DNA of 64,000 bases from Bifidobacterium breve (GCA_945878865.1 CAMCUD010000017.1:33631-97630), one strand, 5' to 3'; positions 48,119-57,420 are shown, numbered from the stretch's first letter. Notes: a model not told the origin generated them from the letters alone. A program made the numbers and translations.

Positions 48119-48527
48119 CGCTGGGTGAAGTCTCCTGGATCTCGCGGAGGGCTGCGGAGAGGATCCCGTTCACGAAACCCGGGGCGTCAGCGCCCGAGAA
48201 CGTCTTGGCCGTCTCCACCGCCTCGTCGATCGCGCCCTCCGGCGGGATCGCGACGTCGGCGGGCGCGGCGTCGGGGTGCAGCATCTCGAGCAAGGCGACC
48301 CGGAGGATCGCGCGCTCCAGCGGGGCGATGCGTTCGATCGTCCACCCGCGAGCGTGCCGTGAGATCACCGCATCGAGGTCCCCGGTGTAGTCCTGGGTGG
48401 CGTGCGCGAGCGCCCGCGTGAACAGCGACGCGTCGCGCTCGAAGACGTCGTCGAGCGAACGGCTGGTGAGCTCGGACTGATACAGGGCAAAGACGGCGGC
48501 GCGGCGCTGGTCGGACCGTCGGGACAT
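48111..48527 (-). CDS. nusB: Transcription antitermination factor NusB
   Basis: 138 residues. N-terminal RRSDQRRAAVFALYQSELTSRSL and C-terminal LERAILRVALLEML...AIPPEGAIDEAVETAKTFSGADAPGFVNGIL (quoted in parts) are characteristic NusB sequences. It binds boxA in rRNA leaders with NusE (S10). Spaced 13 bp after efp. Confidence 0.93.
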   Translation of the reverse strand: MSRRSDQRRAAVFALYQSELTSRSLDDVFERDASLFTRALAHATQDYTGDLDAVISRHARGWTIERIAPLERAILRVALLEMLHPDAAPADVAIPPEGAIDEAVETAKTFSGADAPGFVNGILSAALREIQETSPSDV

Positions 48528-48540
48528 CCGAAGGCCCGCG

Positions 48541-49101
48541 CTACGCGCGCGACATGTACTCGCCGGTGGCGGTCTGAACCTTCACGCGGTCGCCGATGTT
48601 CACGAACAGCGGCACCTGGATGGTCGCGCCCGTCTCCAGCGTCGCCGGCTTGTTGCCGCCGCCCGACGCCGTGTCCCCGCGCAGCCCCGGCTCCGTCTGC
48701 GTGACCTCGAGCTCCACCGAGGCCGGAAGCTGGATGTCCGAGGGGTTGCCGTCGATGAACAGCAGGTCGACCTCGTCGCTGGCCTTCGTCCAGCGCAGCG
48801 CGTCGGCCACCGACGCCTCCGGGATTGCGAGCTGCTCGTACGACGAGGTGTCCATGAAGTGCGCGTCGGTGCCGTCGGCGTAGAGGAACTGCATCTTGCG
48901 CGCCTCGGTGCGCACGGCGCGGAACTTCTCACCGGCCCGGAACGTCTTGTCGATGACGTTGCCGTCGCTGGCCCGACGCAGCTTCGTCCGCACGAACGCG
49001 CCGCCCTTGCCGGGCTTGACGTGCTGGAACTCGAGGACCTTGAAGATGGTCCCGTCGACCTCGATGTGGTTGCCGTTCTTGAGCTGATTCGTGCTGATCA
49101 C
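48541..49101 (-). CDS. efp: Translation elongation factor P
   Basis: 186 residues in three beta-barrel domains: KOW-like N-domain with VKPGKGGAFVRTKL (Lys32 is the position modified in some bacteria), central OB domain and C-terminal domain ending VNIGDRVKVQTATGEYMSRA, the family's signature end. It relieves ribosome stalling at polyproline stretches, of which this genome's Pro-rich proteins should have many. Confidence 0.97.
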   Translation of the reverse strand: MISTNQLKNGNHIEVDGTIFKVLEFQHVKPGKGGAFVRTKLRRASDGNVIDKTFRAGEKFRAVRTEARKMQFLYADGTDAHFMDTSSYEQLAIPEASVADALRWTKASDEVDLLFIDGNPSDIQLPASVELEVTQTEPGLRGDTASGGGNKPATLETGATIQVPLFVNIGDRVKVQTATGEYMSRA

Positions 49102-49171
49102 TGTGCGCGCAAGACTAGTGCGTGAGGTGTCATGAGGAGCCCTCAGGCCGAACCTGGGTCGAACGTGCTCC

Positions 49172-50077
49172 TCAGCTGGCGACCGCGAACCTCACGGTGC
49201 CGGTGCTGCATGCGTCCTGGACCGCGCCGTTCGCATCGACGCCCTGGACGTTCACGGACAGCCGGCCGGCGCCCTTCGTCGCGCCCAGCGTCCCGTGGAT
49301 GTCGTACGACGCGGTGTAGGTGAGCGTCGGCGTCGTGAAGTTCTGCGTGAAGATGTCGCCCCACACGCCGCCTGTGATGGGGAACGCGACGAGGAAGTCG
49401 GGCACGACGTTGTAGCTGCCGTCCTGGCAGCGACCGAACCACCCGACGTGCAGGTGATGCACCTCGGCACGTGAGGGCACGAGCTCGAGGACGACCGGCA
49501 TGTGCTGGGACGTCACGCCGCCGAAGTACCGGCCCTGCTGGTGGGTCAGGCGGAACGCGTCAACGCTGCTCTGACAGGTCGATCCGTCGGAGCGGATGGC
49601 CGTCGCGCGGATCGTCCCCGTCGCGGTCTTCGCGCCGAACGTTCCCTTGACCTGCTCCACGACGCTGTCGATCGGCGCCCCGTCGCTGCGGAAGATCGTG
49701 CTGGTGTCGTTGATCTTCGACGTCACCTTTACGGACGCCCTTCCCGTCCGCCCGAGCGCCGCGCCGGTGAGCGCCGGTCCCTTGCCGTCATGGCCGTAGG
49801 CGAAGCACGCGTCCTGGTACTCCGCGACGACGCGGGTGACCCGGTTGTTCCGCACCTCGATGACGAGCGGCATCTCCCCGTGCGTGGTGCTCCCGGCGTA
49901 GACACGCGTGCCCGCCGCAGCGGTGGCGCGGAGCGGTGCATCCCCTCGGGCGGCAGCAGTGCCGCCGGTGAGCGCGTACTTGGACGGAGCGACGAACGCC
50001 TGGGCCGGCGCCGCGCCGAGGACCGCGAGCGCGGCGACGAGGAAGGCCATGGCCATGCGGGGGACGGAGGCGGACAT
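49172..50077 (-). CDS. Secreted protein of unknown function
   Basis: 301 residues from an ATG at 50077 with a signal peptide (VPRMAMAFLVAALAVLGAAPAQA). A longer GTG start at 50152 would place the signal peptide too far in. The mature protein seems to have two related beta-rich halves: LRATAAAGTRVYAGSTTHGEMPLVIEV...NRVTRVVAEYQDACF and RYFGGVTSQHMPVVLELV...EVHHLHVGWFGRC, each with one conserved Cys. I do not recognise the family. It sits between efp and the plus-strand membrane protein gene. Confidence 0.6.
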   Translation of the reverse strand: MSASVPRMAMAFLVAALAVLGAAPAQAFVAPSKYALTGGTAAARGDAPLRATAAAGTRVYAGSTTHGEMPLVIEVRNNRVTRVVAEYQDACFAYGHDGKGPALTGAALGRTGRASVKVTSKINDTSTIFRSDGAPIDSVVEQVKGTFGAKTATGTIRATAIRSDGSTCQSSVDAFRLTHQQGRYFGGVTSQHMPVVLELVPSRAEVHHLHVGWFGRCQDGSYNVVPDFLVAFPITGGVWGDIFTQNFTTPTLTYTASYDIHGTLGATKGAGRLSVNVQGVDANGAVQDACSTGTVRFAVAS

Positions 50078-50210
50078 GGAACACACTGCATCACCTGCCG
50101 GGCGGGGAGTCATCGGGACAGGCTGCGTGGTCGCCGCCGGGGAAACCCGCACCGCTCAAGGGTCGTTGCTGCGGCTCAACGCGGACGGCCGGTGTCCGAT
50201 CACTGAGGTG

Positions 50211-51467
50211 ATGCAGGTGACCCGACCGCGTCTGCTGGCGCCCGTGGCCTTCGCCGCGTTCACCACGTTCCTCATGGCGTGGGTGGGTCTGGGCTCCCCG
50301 GGCTTCAACGACTTCGACAACGAAGCCCTACCTCCGTACACCGCGCTTCGCGCCGGAGACATCGCCGGGTTCTTCGACAAGCTCCCCGGGTACGGCGGGT
50401 CGCTACTCATGCGCGCGCCCGCCGTCCTGATCTCCGACTGGCTCGGCGGCGGCGACGACGCCCTCTTCCGCGCCGTATCGATTCCCTGCCTCCTCGCACT
50501 GGCCGCGCTGGGTGTCGCGCTCTTCTCGCTGCAGGATCGACCCGCGGCGGCATGGCTGACCCTCGCCGTCGTCACCCTGAACCCGCTCACGCTGCGCGCC
50601 CTGGAGACGGGACACGCGGAGGAGCTGCTCGGGGCCGCCCTGTGCACCGGAGCGGTGCTCGTCGCGCTGCGGGGCCGCCCCATCGCCGCCGGCGTCCTGC
50701 TCGGCCTCGCGATCGGCAACAAGGCTTGGGCGCTCCTCGCTATCGGGCCCGTCGCGCTGGCACTGCGCAGCGGCTATGCACGGGCCGCGGCGGCGACCGT
50801 GCTCGCCGGTGCCCTGACCTGGGGTCCGGTGCTTGTCGCCTCGGCGGGTCGAGCGCACCCCGCGCCGGTGACGGGCGCCATCTTCCAGCCGTGGCAGGTG
50901 TGGTGGTTCACCGGCGAGCACGGCCACGAGGTCCGCGGGATCACGGGGGCGATCAAGCCGGGCTTTCGCGCGGCTCCCACGTGGCTATCGGCCGTCCCTC
51001 ATCCGCTCATCGTGGTGGTCGGCTTCGCGCTGAGCGCGGCCGCGGCGGCCGTGCGCGGCCGCCGTCGCGAGGACGCGCTCCTGCTCCTGGCGCTCGCCCT
51101 CTTCGTCCGGTGCTGGCTGGACCCGTGGAACACCACGTACTACGTCATTCCGGCCGTGACCGCGCTCGCCGCCTGGGAGGCGATGCGCGGCCGCATGCCC
51201 CTCGGCGCGCTCGCGTTGACCGGGCTCTCCTGGCTCACGCTCCAGACCCTTCCAGGCGCGCTCAGTCCGGACCTCCAGGCCGCCGCGTATCTCGCCTGGG
51301 CGCTGCCGTTCACCGGCCTGCTGGCGCTCCGGGTCTTCGCGCCGGCGACGGCGCGCGCTCAGCTGACGAAGGTCAGGCTCTTCGGCAGCCCGTTGAGCAC
51401 GTCGGCCCCCGTCTCGGTCACGGCGACCAGATCCTCGATGCGGACGCCCACCGCTCCGGGCAGGTAG
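50211..51467 (+). CDS. Polytopic membrane protein, GT-C glycosyltransferase-like
   Basis: 418 residues from the ATG at 50211, or the GTG at 50217, which has GAGGTG at a better distance (6 nt). About nine to ten hydrophobic helices are visible. A large first extracytoplasmic loop carries NDFDNEALPPYTALRAGD, the position of the acidic motif in GT-C enzymes such as GT39/GT87. Such proteins use polyprenyl-phosphate sugars to glycosylate lipids, proteins or polysaccharides. The last ~36 codons are antisense to the 3' end of pepP (51359-51467). Confidence 0.65.
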   Translation: MQVTRPRLLAPVAFAAFTTFLMAWVGLGSPGFNDFDNEALPPYTALRAGDIAGFFDKLPGYGGSLLMRAPAVLISDWLGGGDDALFRAVSIPCLLALAALGVALFSLQDRPAAAWLTLAVVTLNPLTLRALETGHAEELLGAALCTGAVLVALRGRPIAAGVLLGLAIGNKAWALLAIGPVALALRSGYARAAAATVLAGALTWGPVLVASAGRAHPAPVTGAIFQPWQVWWFTGEHGHEVRGITGAIKPGFRAAPTWLSAVPHPLIVVVGFALSAAAAAVRGRRREDALLLLALALFVRCWLDPWNTTYYVIPAVTALAAWEAMRGRMPLGALALTGLSWLTLQTLPGALSPDLQAAAYLAWALPFTGLLALRVFAPATARAQLTKVRLFGSPLSTSAPVSVTATRSSMRTPTAPGR

Positions 51468-52444
51468 ACGCCCGGCTCAACGGTCACGACGTGACCTGCG
51501 GTCAGGGCCGTGTCGCCGAGCTTGCTCAGACGCGGCCCCTCGTGGACCTCCATGCCGACGCCATGCCCGAGGCCGTGCCCAAAGTGCTCGGCGTGCCCGG
51601 CGCCGTCGATGATCTCCCGCGCCACGGCGTCGACCTCGCGTCCCGTGGGGCCGGGCCGGACGGCCTCCAGCGCGGCCTCCTGCGCCCGGAGCACGAGCTC
51701 GTAGACCTCGATGTCCCGCGGGTCGAGGTCGCCCGTTGCGACGGTGCGGGTGCAGTCCGAGGCGTAGCCGTTGAGCTGGGCGCCCCAGTCGACCACGACG
51801 AGCGTGTTCGCCGGGATGGCCACGTCGCGCGGCTCGGCGTGCGGAAGCGCGCCGTGCGCACCGGCGGCGATGATCGGCGGGAACGACACCGACTCCGCGC
51901 CGCGACGGCGCATCGCGACCTCGAGGTCGAGTGCCACGTCACGCTCGGTGCGCCCGACGATCCCGCCGTCGAGGATCACCTCGGTGAAGGCGTCGTCGGC
52001 GACCTTGGCCGCGGCGCGGATCTTCGCGATCTCGTCAGCGTCCTTGACGGCGCGCAGCGCTTCGACGGCGCCGCCGGCGGGGACGAGCTCGATGCCGTCA
52101 CCGACGAGCTCGACGAGCCGGGCGTGCTGCTTGACGGTGATGTGCGTGTCGTCGAAGCCCACGCGCAGCGGGCCGTCGCCGAGATCCTGGGCGGCCTGCG
52201 CGAGCAGATCCGGCGCGATCCGGTGCTCCCACGCGTCGCCGACCTGATCGGTCGCCTGCGTGAGGTAGCGGAAGTCCGTGATGAAGACGCGGCGTGACGC
52301 GTCACCCGCGCCGACGATCACCGCGGCGTTGCTCCCGGTGAATCCGCAGAGCCAGCGGACGTTGACGAGGTTCGTCACCAGCAGGGCGTCAAGCCCGCGC
52401 TCGGCGACGTCGGACTCCAGGCGCGTGGCGCGATCGGCGCTCAT
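51359..52444 (-). CDS. pepP: M24-family aminopeptidase P / Xaa-Pro dipeptidase
   Basis: 361 residues from an ATG at 52444 overlapping aroQ's stop (ATGA). The N-terminal creatinase-like domain includes LVNVRWLCGFTGSNA. The pita-bread catalytic domain shows metal ligands VVVDWGAQLNGYASDCTRT (two Asp), HGLGHGVGMEVHEGP (His), TVEPGVYLPG (Glu) and VRIEDLVAVT (Glu). It removes N-terminal residues before proline. aroQ-pepP-efp is a conserved order in many bacteria; here a secreted protein and a membrane protein are inserted between pepP and efp. Confidence 0.92.
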   Translation of the reverse strand: MSADRATRLESDVAERGLDALLVTNLVNVRWLCGFTGSNAAVIVGAGDASRRVFITDFRYLTQATDQVGDAWEHRIAPDLLAQAAQDLGDGPLRVGFDDTHITVKQHARLVELVGDGIELVPAGGAVEALRAVKDADEIAKIRAAAKVADDAFTEVILDGGIVGRTERDVALDLEVAMRRRGAESVSFPPIIAAGAHGALPHAEPRDVAIPANTLVVVDWGAQLNGYASDCTRTVATGDLDPRDIEVYELVLRAQEAALEAVRPGPTGREVDAVAREIIDGAGHAEHFGHGLGHGVGMEVHEGPRLSKLGDTALTAGHVVTVEPGVYLPGAVGVRIEDLVAVTETGADVLNGLPKSLTFVS

Positions 52445-52890
52445 GCGGACTCGAGGTGGTCGCGCAGCAGCGTCAGTGCCTCGCGGTAGCCGTCCGGGCC
52501 CTTGCCTTGCACCGTGGCGATGCAGAGGTCGCGCACCACCGAGGCGTGCCGCCACTCCTCGCGCTGCGAGGTGTCCGAGAGGTGCACCTCCACCGTCGGC
52601 AGGTCGGCGATCTCCAGCGCGTCGCGGATCGCCCACGCATAGTGCGTCCACGCGCCCGGGTTCATGAGAATGCCGTCGGCGAGGCCGTCGAGGTTGTGCA
52701 GATGCTCGACGAACTCCGATTCGGCGTTGGACTGGAAGAAGCTCACCTTCAGGCCGAGCTCCTCCGCCCACGCGGAGATGCGCTGCTCGAGCTGCAGGAA
52801 GGTGATGTCGCCGTAGACCGCCGCCGGCCGCCGGCCGAGCTGGTCGAGGTTCACACCGTGCATGACGGCGATCCGGTTGTGCGCGCTCAC
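52441..52890 (-). CDS. aroQ: Type II 3-dehydroquinate dehydratase
   Basis: 149 residues. Active-site loop MHGVNLDQLGRRPAAVYG, SFFQSNAESEFVEHLHNL, MNPGAWTHYAWAIRDAL and VEVHLSDTSQREEWRH are the type II landmarks; the usual N-P-G and H residues are present. It makes 3-dehydroshikimate. It overlaps aroKB (52887-52890) and pepP by 4 nt each. Confidence 0.95.
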   Translation of the reverse strand: MSAHNRIAVMHGVNLDQLGRRPAAVYGDITFLQLEQRISAWAEELGLKVSFFQSNAESEFVEHLHNLDGLADGILMNPGAWTHYAWAIRDALEIADLPTVEVHLSDTSQREEWRHASVVRDLCIATVQGKGPDGYREALTLLRDHLESA

Positions 52891-54392
52891 CGCTGCAACT
52901 CTTGCACGCTGGCCAGCAGATCGGCGGCCGCCACGTGCTGGCCGAACACGACGTCGCCCGGCGCGCGGACCAGGACGAATGGCGTGTCCTCACCCACGCG
53001 TTTCTTGTCGGCGCGGGTCGCGGCGGCCACGGCGGACGGGTCGATGGCAGGATCGAGCTCGGTCGGAAGACCCGCCGCGGCGAGGAGCGTCCGGACCTCG
53101 CCGCGCAGCTCGTCCTGGCCGGAGAGCCGCAGGGCGGCGAGCAGCCCGAGGCTCACGGCCTCGCCGTGGCGGTAGCGCGCGTACCGCGTCTCGGTCTCGA
53201 TCGCATGGCCGACGGTGTGACCGAGGTTCAGGACCTGTCGTAGCCCGCCGTCCCGCTCGTCGGCGGCCACGACGCCGAGTTTCGTCCGCGCGCACGCCAG
53301 GACCACGTCCTCGTCGACCGGCGCACCCGAACGGACGCGCTCCCACAGGGGTCCGCCGGCGATGAGCGCCGTCTTGACCACCTCGGCGTACCCCGCCGCA
53401 CGCTCCTCCTCGGGCAGGGTGGCCAGGACGTCGTGCAGGACGTGCACGGCCTCTGGCTGGTGGTAGGCGCCGACGTAGTTCTTGCCCTCCGGAAGATCCA
53501 CCCCGGTCTTGCCGCCGTACGCCGAATCCACCTGCGCGACGATGGTCGTCGGCACGTGCACCACCGGCATGCCGCGCTGGTACGACGCCGCGACGAAACC
53601 GGCCATGTCGCCGACGACGCCGCCGCCGACGGCGATGATCCGCGAGCGGCGGGTGGCGCCGCGGGACGCAAGCGCCCGCCAGAGCCCTTCGGCCGTCGCC
53701 AGGGTCTTGGACTCCTCCCCCGCGGCGAACGTCAGCCGCGGCGTTTCGGCGAGCCAGTCGCCGAGCACGGCGCCCGCGACCCGGTCGTCGCTGATCAGCA
53801 CGTCCTGCGAGCCGGCGTCGGGCCACGTCCCGAACCACACCGGGTAGTCGCCGCCCGCGCTCGTGGCCCACGCGAGCCGCACCGCGGGCTCGCCGGCGGC
53901 GAGCTGCTGGAGTGCGGGAAGCGCCCGCACGACGGCCTGGCGATCGCCCTCGGCGATGAACGCGTCCGCCACGTCGGCGTAGACCGCCTGGCGCGAGGCC
54001 CACAGCGCCTCAAAGGCGTCGCGGTCGTGCGCGAGCGGACGCCCGCTGTGCTGCGCGCGCTGCCACGCCGTCGCGTGCGAGACCTCGAGCAGGACGACGG
54101 TGTGCGCGCGGAGCGCCTCGCGCACCCGCTCGGAGAGGACCGCGCCGCCGCCGAGCGCCACGGGCTGACCGTCGGACGCGCGATCGAGCAGCTCCAGGAC
54201 GACGCGCTCCTCGAGCTCGCGGAACGCCGGCTCGCCGTCGCGCGCGAAGATCTCACCGATCGACGCGCCGGCGCGCAGTTCGATCTCGGCGTCGGCGTCG
54301 AGCGGCTCGGTGCCCAGGCGGGCGGCGACGTCCCTGGCGGCGGACGTCTTGCCCGCCCCCATGAACCCTACGAAGACGAGTGCGCGTGCCAC
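52887..54392 (-). CDS. aroKB: Bifunctional shikimate kinase / 3-dehydroquinate synthase (AroK-AroB fusion)
   Basis: 501 residues from a GTG at 54392 (VARALVFVGFMGAGKT). Residues 1 to ~165 are shikimate kinase: P-loop GFMGAGKTSAARDVAA, DADAEIELRAG, LGGGAVLSERVR and the lid GRPLAHDRDAFEALWASRQAVY. Residues ~175-501 are DHQ synthase: AVGGGVVGDMAGFVAASYQRG, PTTIVAQVDSAYGGKTGVD and metal ligands in LNLGHTVGHAIE and YRHGEAVSLG. Separate domains are fused in frame; no stop or frameshift lies between. It starts 25 bp inside the aroC 3' end and overlaps aroQ by 4 nt, giving aroC-aroKB-aroQ. Confidence 0.93.
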   Translation of the reverse strand: MARALVFVGFMGAGKTSAARDVAARLGTEPLDADAEIELRAGASIGEIFARDGEPAFRELEERVVLELLDRASDGQPVALGGGAVLSERVREALRAHTVVLLEVSHATAWQRAQHSGRPLAHDRDAFEALWASRQAVYADVADAFIAEGDRQAVVRALPALQQLAAGEPAVRLAWATSAGGDYPVWFGTWPDAGSQDVLISDDRVAGAVLGDWLAETPRLTFAAGEESKTLATAEGLWRALASRGATRRSRIIAVGGGVVGDMAGFVAASYQRGMPVVHVPTTIVAQVDSAYGGKTGVDLPEGKNYVGAYHQPEAVHVLHDVLATLPEEERAAGYAEVVKTALIAGGPLWERVRSGAPVDEDVVLACARTKLGVVAADERDGGLRQVLNLGHTVGHAIETETRYARYRHGEAVSLGLLAALRLSGQDELRGEVRTLLAAAGLPTELDPAIDPSAVAAATRADKKRVGEDTPFVLVRAPGDVVFGQHVAAADLLASVQELQR

Positions 54393-55540
54393 CCGATGCG
54401 CTCGCGGTACCGGTCGACGGCCTCGCGGACGTCGTCGATGTGGTCGCCGCCGAACTTCTCCCGGTAGGCGCTGGCGAGCACGAGCGCGACCATCGCCTCG
54501 CCGACGACGCCCGCCGCGGGCACGGTGCACGAGTCCGTCCGCTCGCGCAGCGCCTCGGCGGGCTCGTGCGTGTCGATGTCGACCGAGCGCAGCGGCTTGG
54601 TCAGCGTCGGCAGGGGCTTCATCGCCGCGCGGGCGACGAGCGGGTCGCCCGTCGACATGCCGCCCTCGATGCCGCCGGCGTGGTTCGTCTCGCGCACGAA
54701 CTCGCCGTTCCAGAAGATCTCGTCGTGGGCCTTGGACCCCGGCGTCGCGCCCAGCGCGAAGCCGTCACCGAACTCGACGCCCTTGATGGCGTGGATGGAG
54801 ACAAGCGCCCCGGCGAGGCGGCCGTCCAGGCGCTCCTCCCACGCGACGTGCGAGCCCAGGCCGGGCACGAGGCCGAACGCGAGCACCTCGAAGGTCCCGC
54901 CGATCGACTCGTTGGCCTTGCGCTGACGGTTGATGAACTGCACCATCTCGCGGCTCGTCTCGGCGTGCAGGCAGCGGACCGGATCCTCGTCGACTGCGTC
55001 GAAGTCCTCGAGCGTGAGCGCCTCGGTGCGCGCCGGGACGAACACGTCGCCGATCGAGACGACGTGCGAGCGGATCTCGACCCCCACGGCCTGCAGGAAC
55101 TGGCGGGCCACCGCGCCACCGGCGACACGCGCCGCGGTCTCACGCGCGCTGGCGCGCTCGAGGATGTCCCGGACGTCCGTGGTGTTGTACTTCTGCGTGC
55201 CCACCAGATCGGCGTGCCCGGGTCGCGGAAGGTGGACCTCCGGCACGTCGGCGTCGACGGGCCACGGGTTCATCCGCTCTTCCCAGTTGGCGTAGTCGCG
55301 GTTGGCGACCTGCATCGCGATCGGGCCGCCGAGCGTGCGCCCGTGCCGGACGCCGGCGGTGACGTCCGCGCGGTCGGTCTCGATCTTCATCCGGCCGCCG
55401 CGGCCATGGCCGAGCTGCCGCCGCGCGAGATCGCGGTCCAGCCCCTCCCGATCGAGGACGAGGCCGGCGGGAAGGCCTTCGAGGATGCAGGTGAGGCCGG
55501 GCCCGTGGGACTCGCCGGCGGTGGTCATGCGCAGGCTCAT
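54368..55540 (-). CDS. aroC: Chorismate synthase
   Basis: 390 residues. Starts MSLRMTTAGESHGPGLTCILEG with RGGRMKIETDRADVTAGVRHGRTLGGP, and later GGIEGGMSTGDPLVARAAMKP and EKFGGDHIDDV, all conserved. It makes chorismate from EPSP using reduced FMN. It starts the shikimate set and follows the pilus operon by 30 bp. Confidence 0.97.
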   Translation of the reverse strand: MSLRMTTAGESHGPGLTCILEGLPAGLVLDREGLDRDLARRQLGHGRGGRMKIETDRADVTAGVRHGRTLGGPIAMQVANRDYANWEERMNPWPVDADVPEVHLPRPGHADLVGTQKYNTTDVRDILERASARETAARVAGGAVARQFLQAVGVEIRSHVVSIGDVFVPARTEALTLEDFDAVDEDPVRCLHAETSREMVQFINRQRKANESIGGTFEVLAFGLVPGLGSHVAWEERLDGRLAGALVSIHAIKGVEFGDGFALGATPGSKAHDEIFWNGEFVRETNHAGGIEGGMSTGDPLVARAAMKPLPTLTKPLRSVDIDTHEPAEALRERTDSCTVPAAGVVGEAMVALVLASAYREKFGGDHIDDVREAVDRYRERIGWHAHSSS

Positions 55541-55570
55541 TGCCTGCGGGAGTGTAGGACGCGGCGGCGG

Positions 55571-56659
55571 CTACAGGCCGCCGGCCACGACCGTGCCGGT
55601 GCGGCGCAGGTGCAGCGTGCCCGCCGACGCAGCCCGCGCGCGGGCGCCCTGCCGGGCACGCACGCGCTTGACCTGCTTGGTCGTCAGGCGCCGGATGACC
55701 CCGGAGCCGTGCTCGAACCGGTACCGATCCAGTGTGTCGGCGGCGCCGTCCTTGCGGGCGCGGCGAACCGCGCGCTTGCCGGCTGCCGCCGCGTTCGCGC
55801 TCTCGCCGGCGTCGGTCGACCCCTTCGAGATCGTGGACCCGCCGGTGCCGATCTTCGTGATGCTGTTGAGGTCAAGCTGGTACTGGACCGTCTGGTTGTC
55901 CCCGGTGGTGACATCGAGGAACTCCGTCTCGCCGGCCTTGATCTCGAGCGTCTCGCACAGGTCCGCCGAGGGACGGCAGGTGCCGTCGCCCACCGCGGTG
56001 GAGGCGGCCGCGACCATGAAGACGGCGGTCTTCTTGTCCGACAGGACGCCGAGATAGACGAAGAGCGGGTTGTCCGCCTTCGGCAGCGGCGTCAGGCGCG
56101 GCGTGTTGGGGAACTTCGTGGACGTCTCCCCGACCGTCAGGGTGACGTTGACGTCATAGCCCGCCTCGCCGCTGCCCTTGGGCGCCTTGGTGGTCGAGCC
56201 GCTGTCGCCCGAGTCCTTGCCGCTGTCCGAGGAGCCGGAGTCGCCGGTCGATCCCGAGCCGGAGCCCGAATCCGAGCCGCCGCCCGAGCCGCTGGAGGTA
56301 CCCGCGGACTCCACGGCCTTGCCGGTGGAACCGCCCGCTGAGGAGCCGCCCGAGGTCTCGCTGCTGCCGCCACTGCTGCTGCCGCCGCCCGACGGCGTCG
56401 ACGACGCCTCCTGCGGCGGGTCGAAGAACGGGTCGCGCTCGGAGCCGACCTCCGGCTGCTCGCCAGGGTCAGCCGCCACGATGACGGCGTCGCGCAGGCC
56501 ACCGGCGCCGGGTGCGGCCGCCGCCGTGGGCGCGGGCTCGTCGCTGCTGCCGCGCGACAGGACGACCGGCACGGCGACCGTCACGATGAGGAGCGCCAGC
56601 GCGATCGGCCAGAGGCGCTTGTCGATCATGTCCTGCCAGACGTTGCGCAGCAGAGTCAT
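55571..56659 (-). CDS. PilP-like type IV pilus inner-membrane protein
   Basis: 362 residues from an ATG at 56659 overlapping PilO's stop (ATGA). One membrane helix (WPIALALLIVTVAVPVVLS) is followed by the motif GSERDPFFDPPQ, similar to the DPF segment in PilP-type proteins. A very long Ser/Gly/Asp linker (about residues 90-160) and a compact beta-rich domain come next (FVYLGVLSDKKTAVFMV, then CRPSADLCETLEIKAGE with two Cys). The C-terminus is Arg-rich. Position right after PilO supports a PilP-like role, but the domain is divergent. Confidence 0.6.
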   Translation of the reverse strand: MTLLRNVWQDMIDKRLWPIALALLIVTVAVPVVLSRGSSDEPAPTAAAAPGAGGLRDAVIVAADPGEQPEVGSERDPFFDPPQEASSTPSGGGSSSGGSSETSGGSSAGGSTGKAVESAGTSSGSGGGSDSGSGSGSTGDSGSSDSGKDSGDSGSTTKAPKGSGEAGYDVNVTLTVGETSTKFPNTPRLTPLPKADNPLFVYLGVLSDKKTAVFMVAAASTAVGDGTCRPSADLCETLEIKAGETEFLDVTTGDNQTVQYQLDLNSITKIGTGGSTISKGSTDAGESANAAAAGKRAVRRARKDGAADTLDRYRFEHGSGVIRRLTTKQVKRVRARQGARARAASAGTLHLRRTGTVVAGGL

Positions 56660-57420
56660 CGGACCACCTTCGCGGCCGCCGCGGCCGGGGCCGCCGTCCC
56701 TCCGGACGACGAGCCGGACTGCGGCGTGGTTGAGGTCTGCGAGGACGCGGGCGTCGCGGTGGAGCCGGAGTTCGCGTCGCCGCCGTCGCTGGAGACGCCG
56801 TCGAGCGGCGCGCGGTACACCGTGGCCTGCACCTCGGCGCTGACCTGCGGGAAACCCGCCAGGCCGGGGGTCAGCGTGACCCCGTCGACGGACACCAGAC
56901 GGCCTCGGACGTCGATGTCGTCGCCCCGCGTGATCGTGTAGCGCTCGATCTTGTGCAGGAAGCGCGTCATCTCGAAGTAGGTGCCGGTGAACTTCAGCGT
57001 GACCGGGACGGTGGTCACGCCGCCGGGCAGGCCGCCGCTGGTCGCCGCCGCGCCGCTGTTCGCCCCGGCCGCAGCGCCCGTGTCGGATGCGGTCGCGGTG
57101 ACGTTGACCGAGCGGAAGTCCACGCCGGACTCGTCCGCGGTCTGATCGAGCTGGTAGACGAGTGACGCGATGTCGCTGTCCGTCGGGACCGCCTTGCCGA
57201 GCCGGACGACCGTCGCGTAGTCGCGGTCGTACTTCGCCCGCGCGGCGGCAGCCGAGGCGGCCTGCGCGGTCGCGCCGTCGGCAGCGGCCTGCGCCACCTC
57301 GACCTGGGCCTGGGCCTTCGTGGCCTTCTGGCGCTCGGGCTTGATGAGCAGGAACCACGAGGCGGCGGCGATCACGACGCCGATGACGACCATGATGATG
57401 GTGCGGTCCTGCTGGGTCAC
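56656..57420 (-). CDS. pilO: Type IV pilus assembly protein PilO
   Basis: 254 residues from a GTG at 57420 overlapping PilN (GTGA). Short cytoplasmic N-terminus, one membrane helix (TIIMVVIGVVIAAASWFLLI), a coiled-coil (Ala/Gln-rich) and a ferredoxin-like beta-alpha domain (SGVDFRSVNVTATAS...VPVTLKFTGTYFEMTRFLHKIERY) with a disordered Ser/Thr tail. PilO forms a heterodimer with PilN in the pilus alignment complex. Confidence 0.85.
   Translation of the reverse strand: MTQQDRTIIMVVIGVVIAAASWFLLIKPERQKATKAQAQVEVAQAAADGATAQAASAAAARAKYDRDYATVVRLGKAVPTDSDIASLVYQLDQTADESGVDFRSVNVTATASDTGAAAGANSGAAATSGGLPGGVTTVPVTLKFTGTYFEMTRFLHKIERYTITRGDDIDVRGRLVSVDGVTLTPGLAGFPQVSAEVQATVYRAPLDGVSSDGGDANSGSTATPASSQTSTTPQSGSSSGGTAAPAAAAAKVVR

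Noticed and set aside
49908..50210. N-terminal extension of the plus-strand membrane protein
   Set aside because: The frame overlaps the secreted protein gene antisense and precedes the first membrane helix by 100 residues of non-protein-like sequence.
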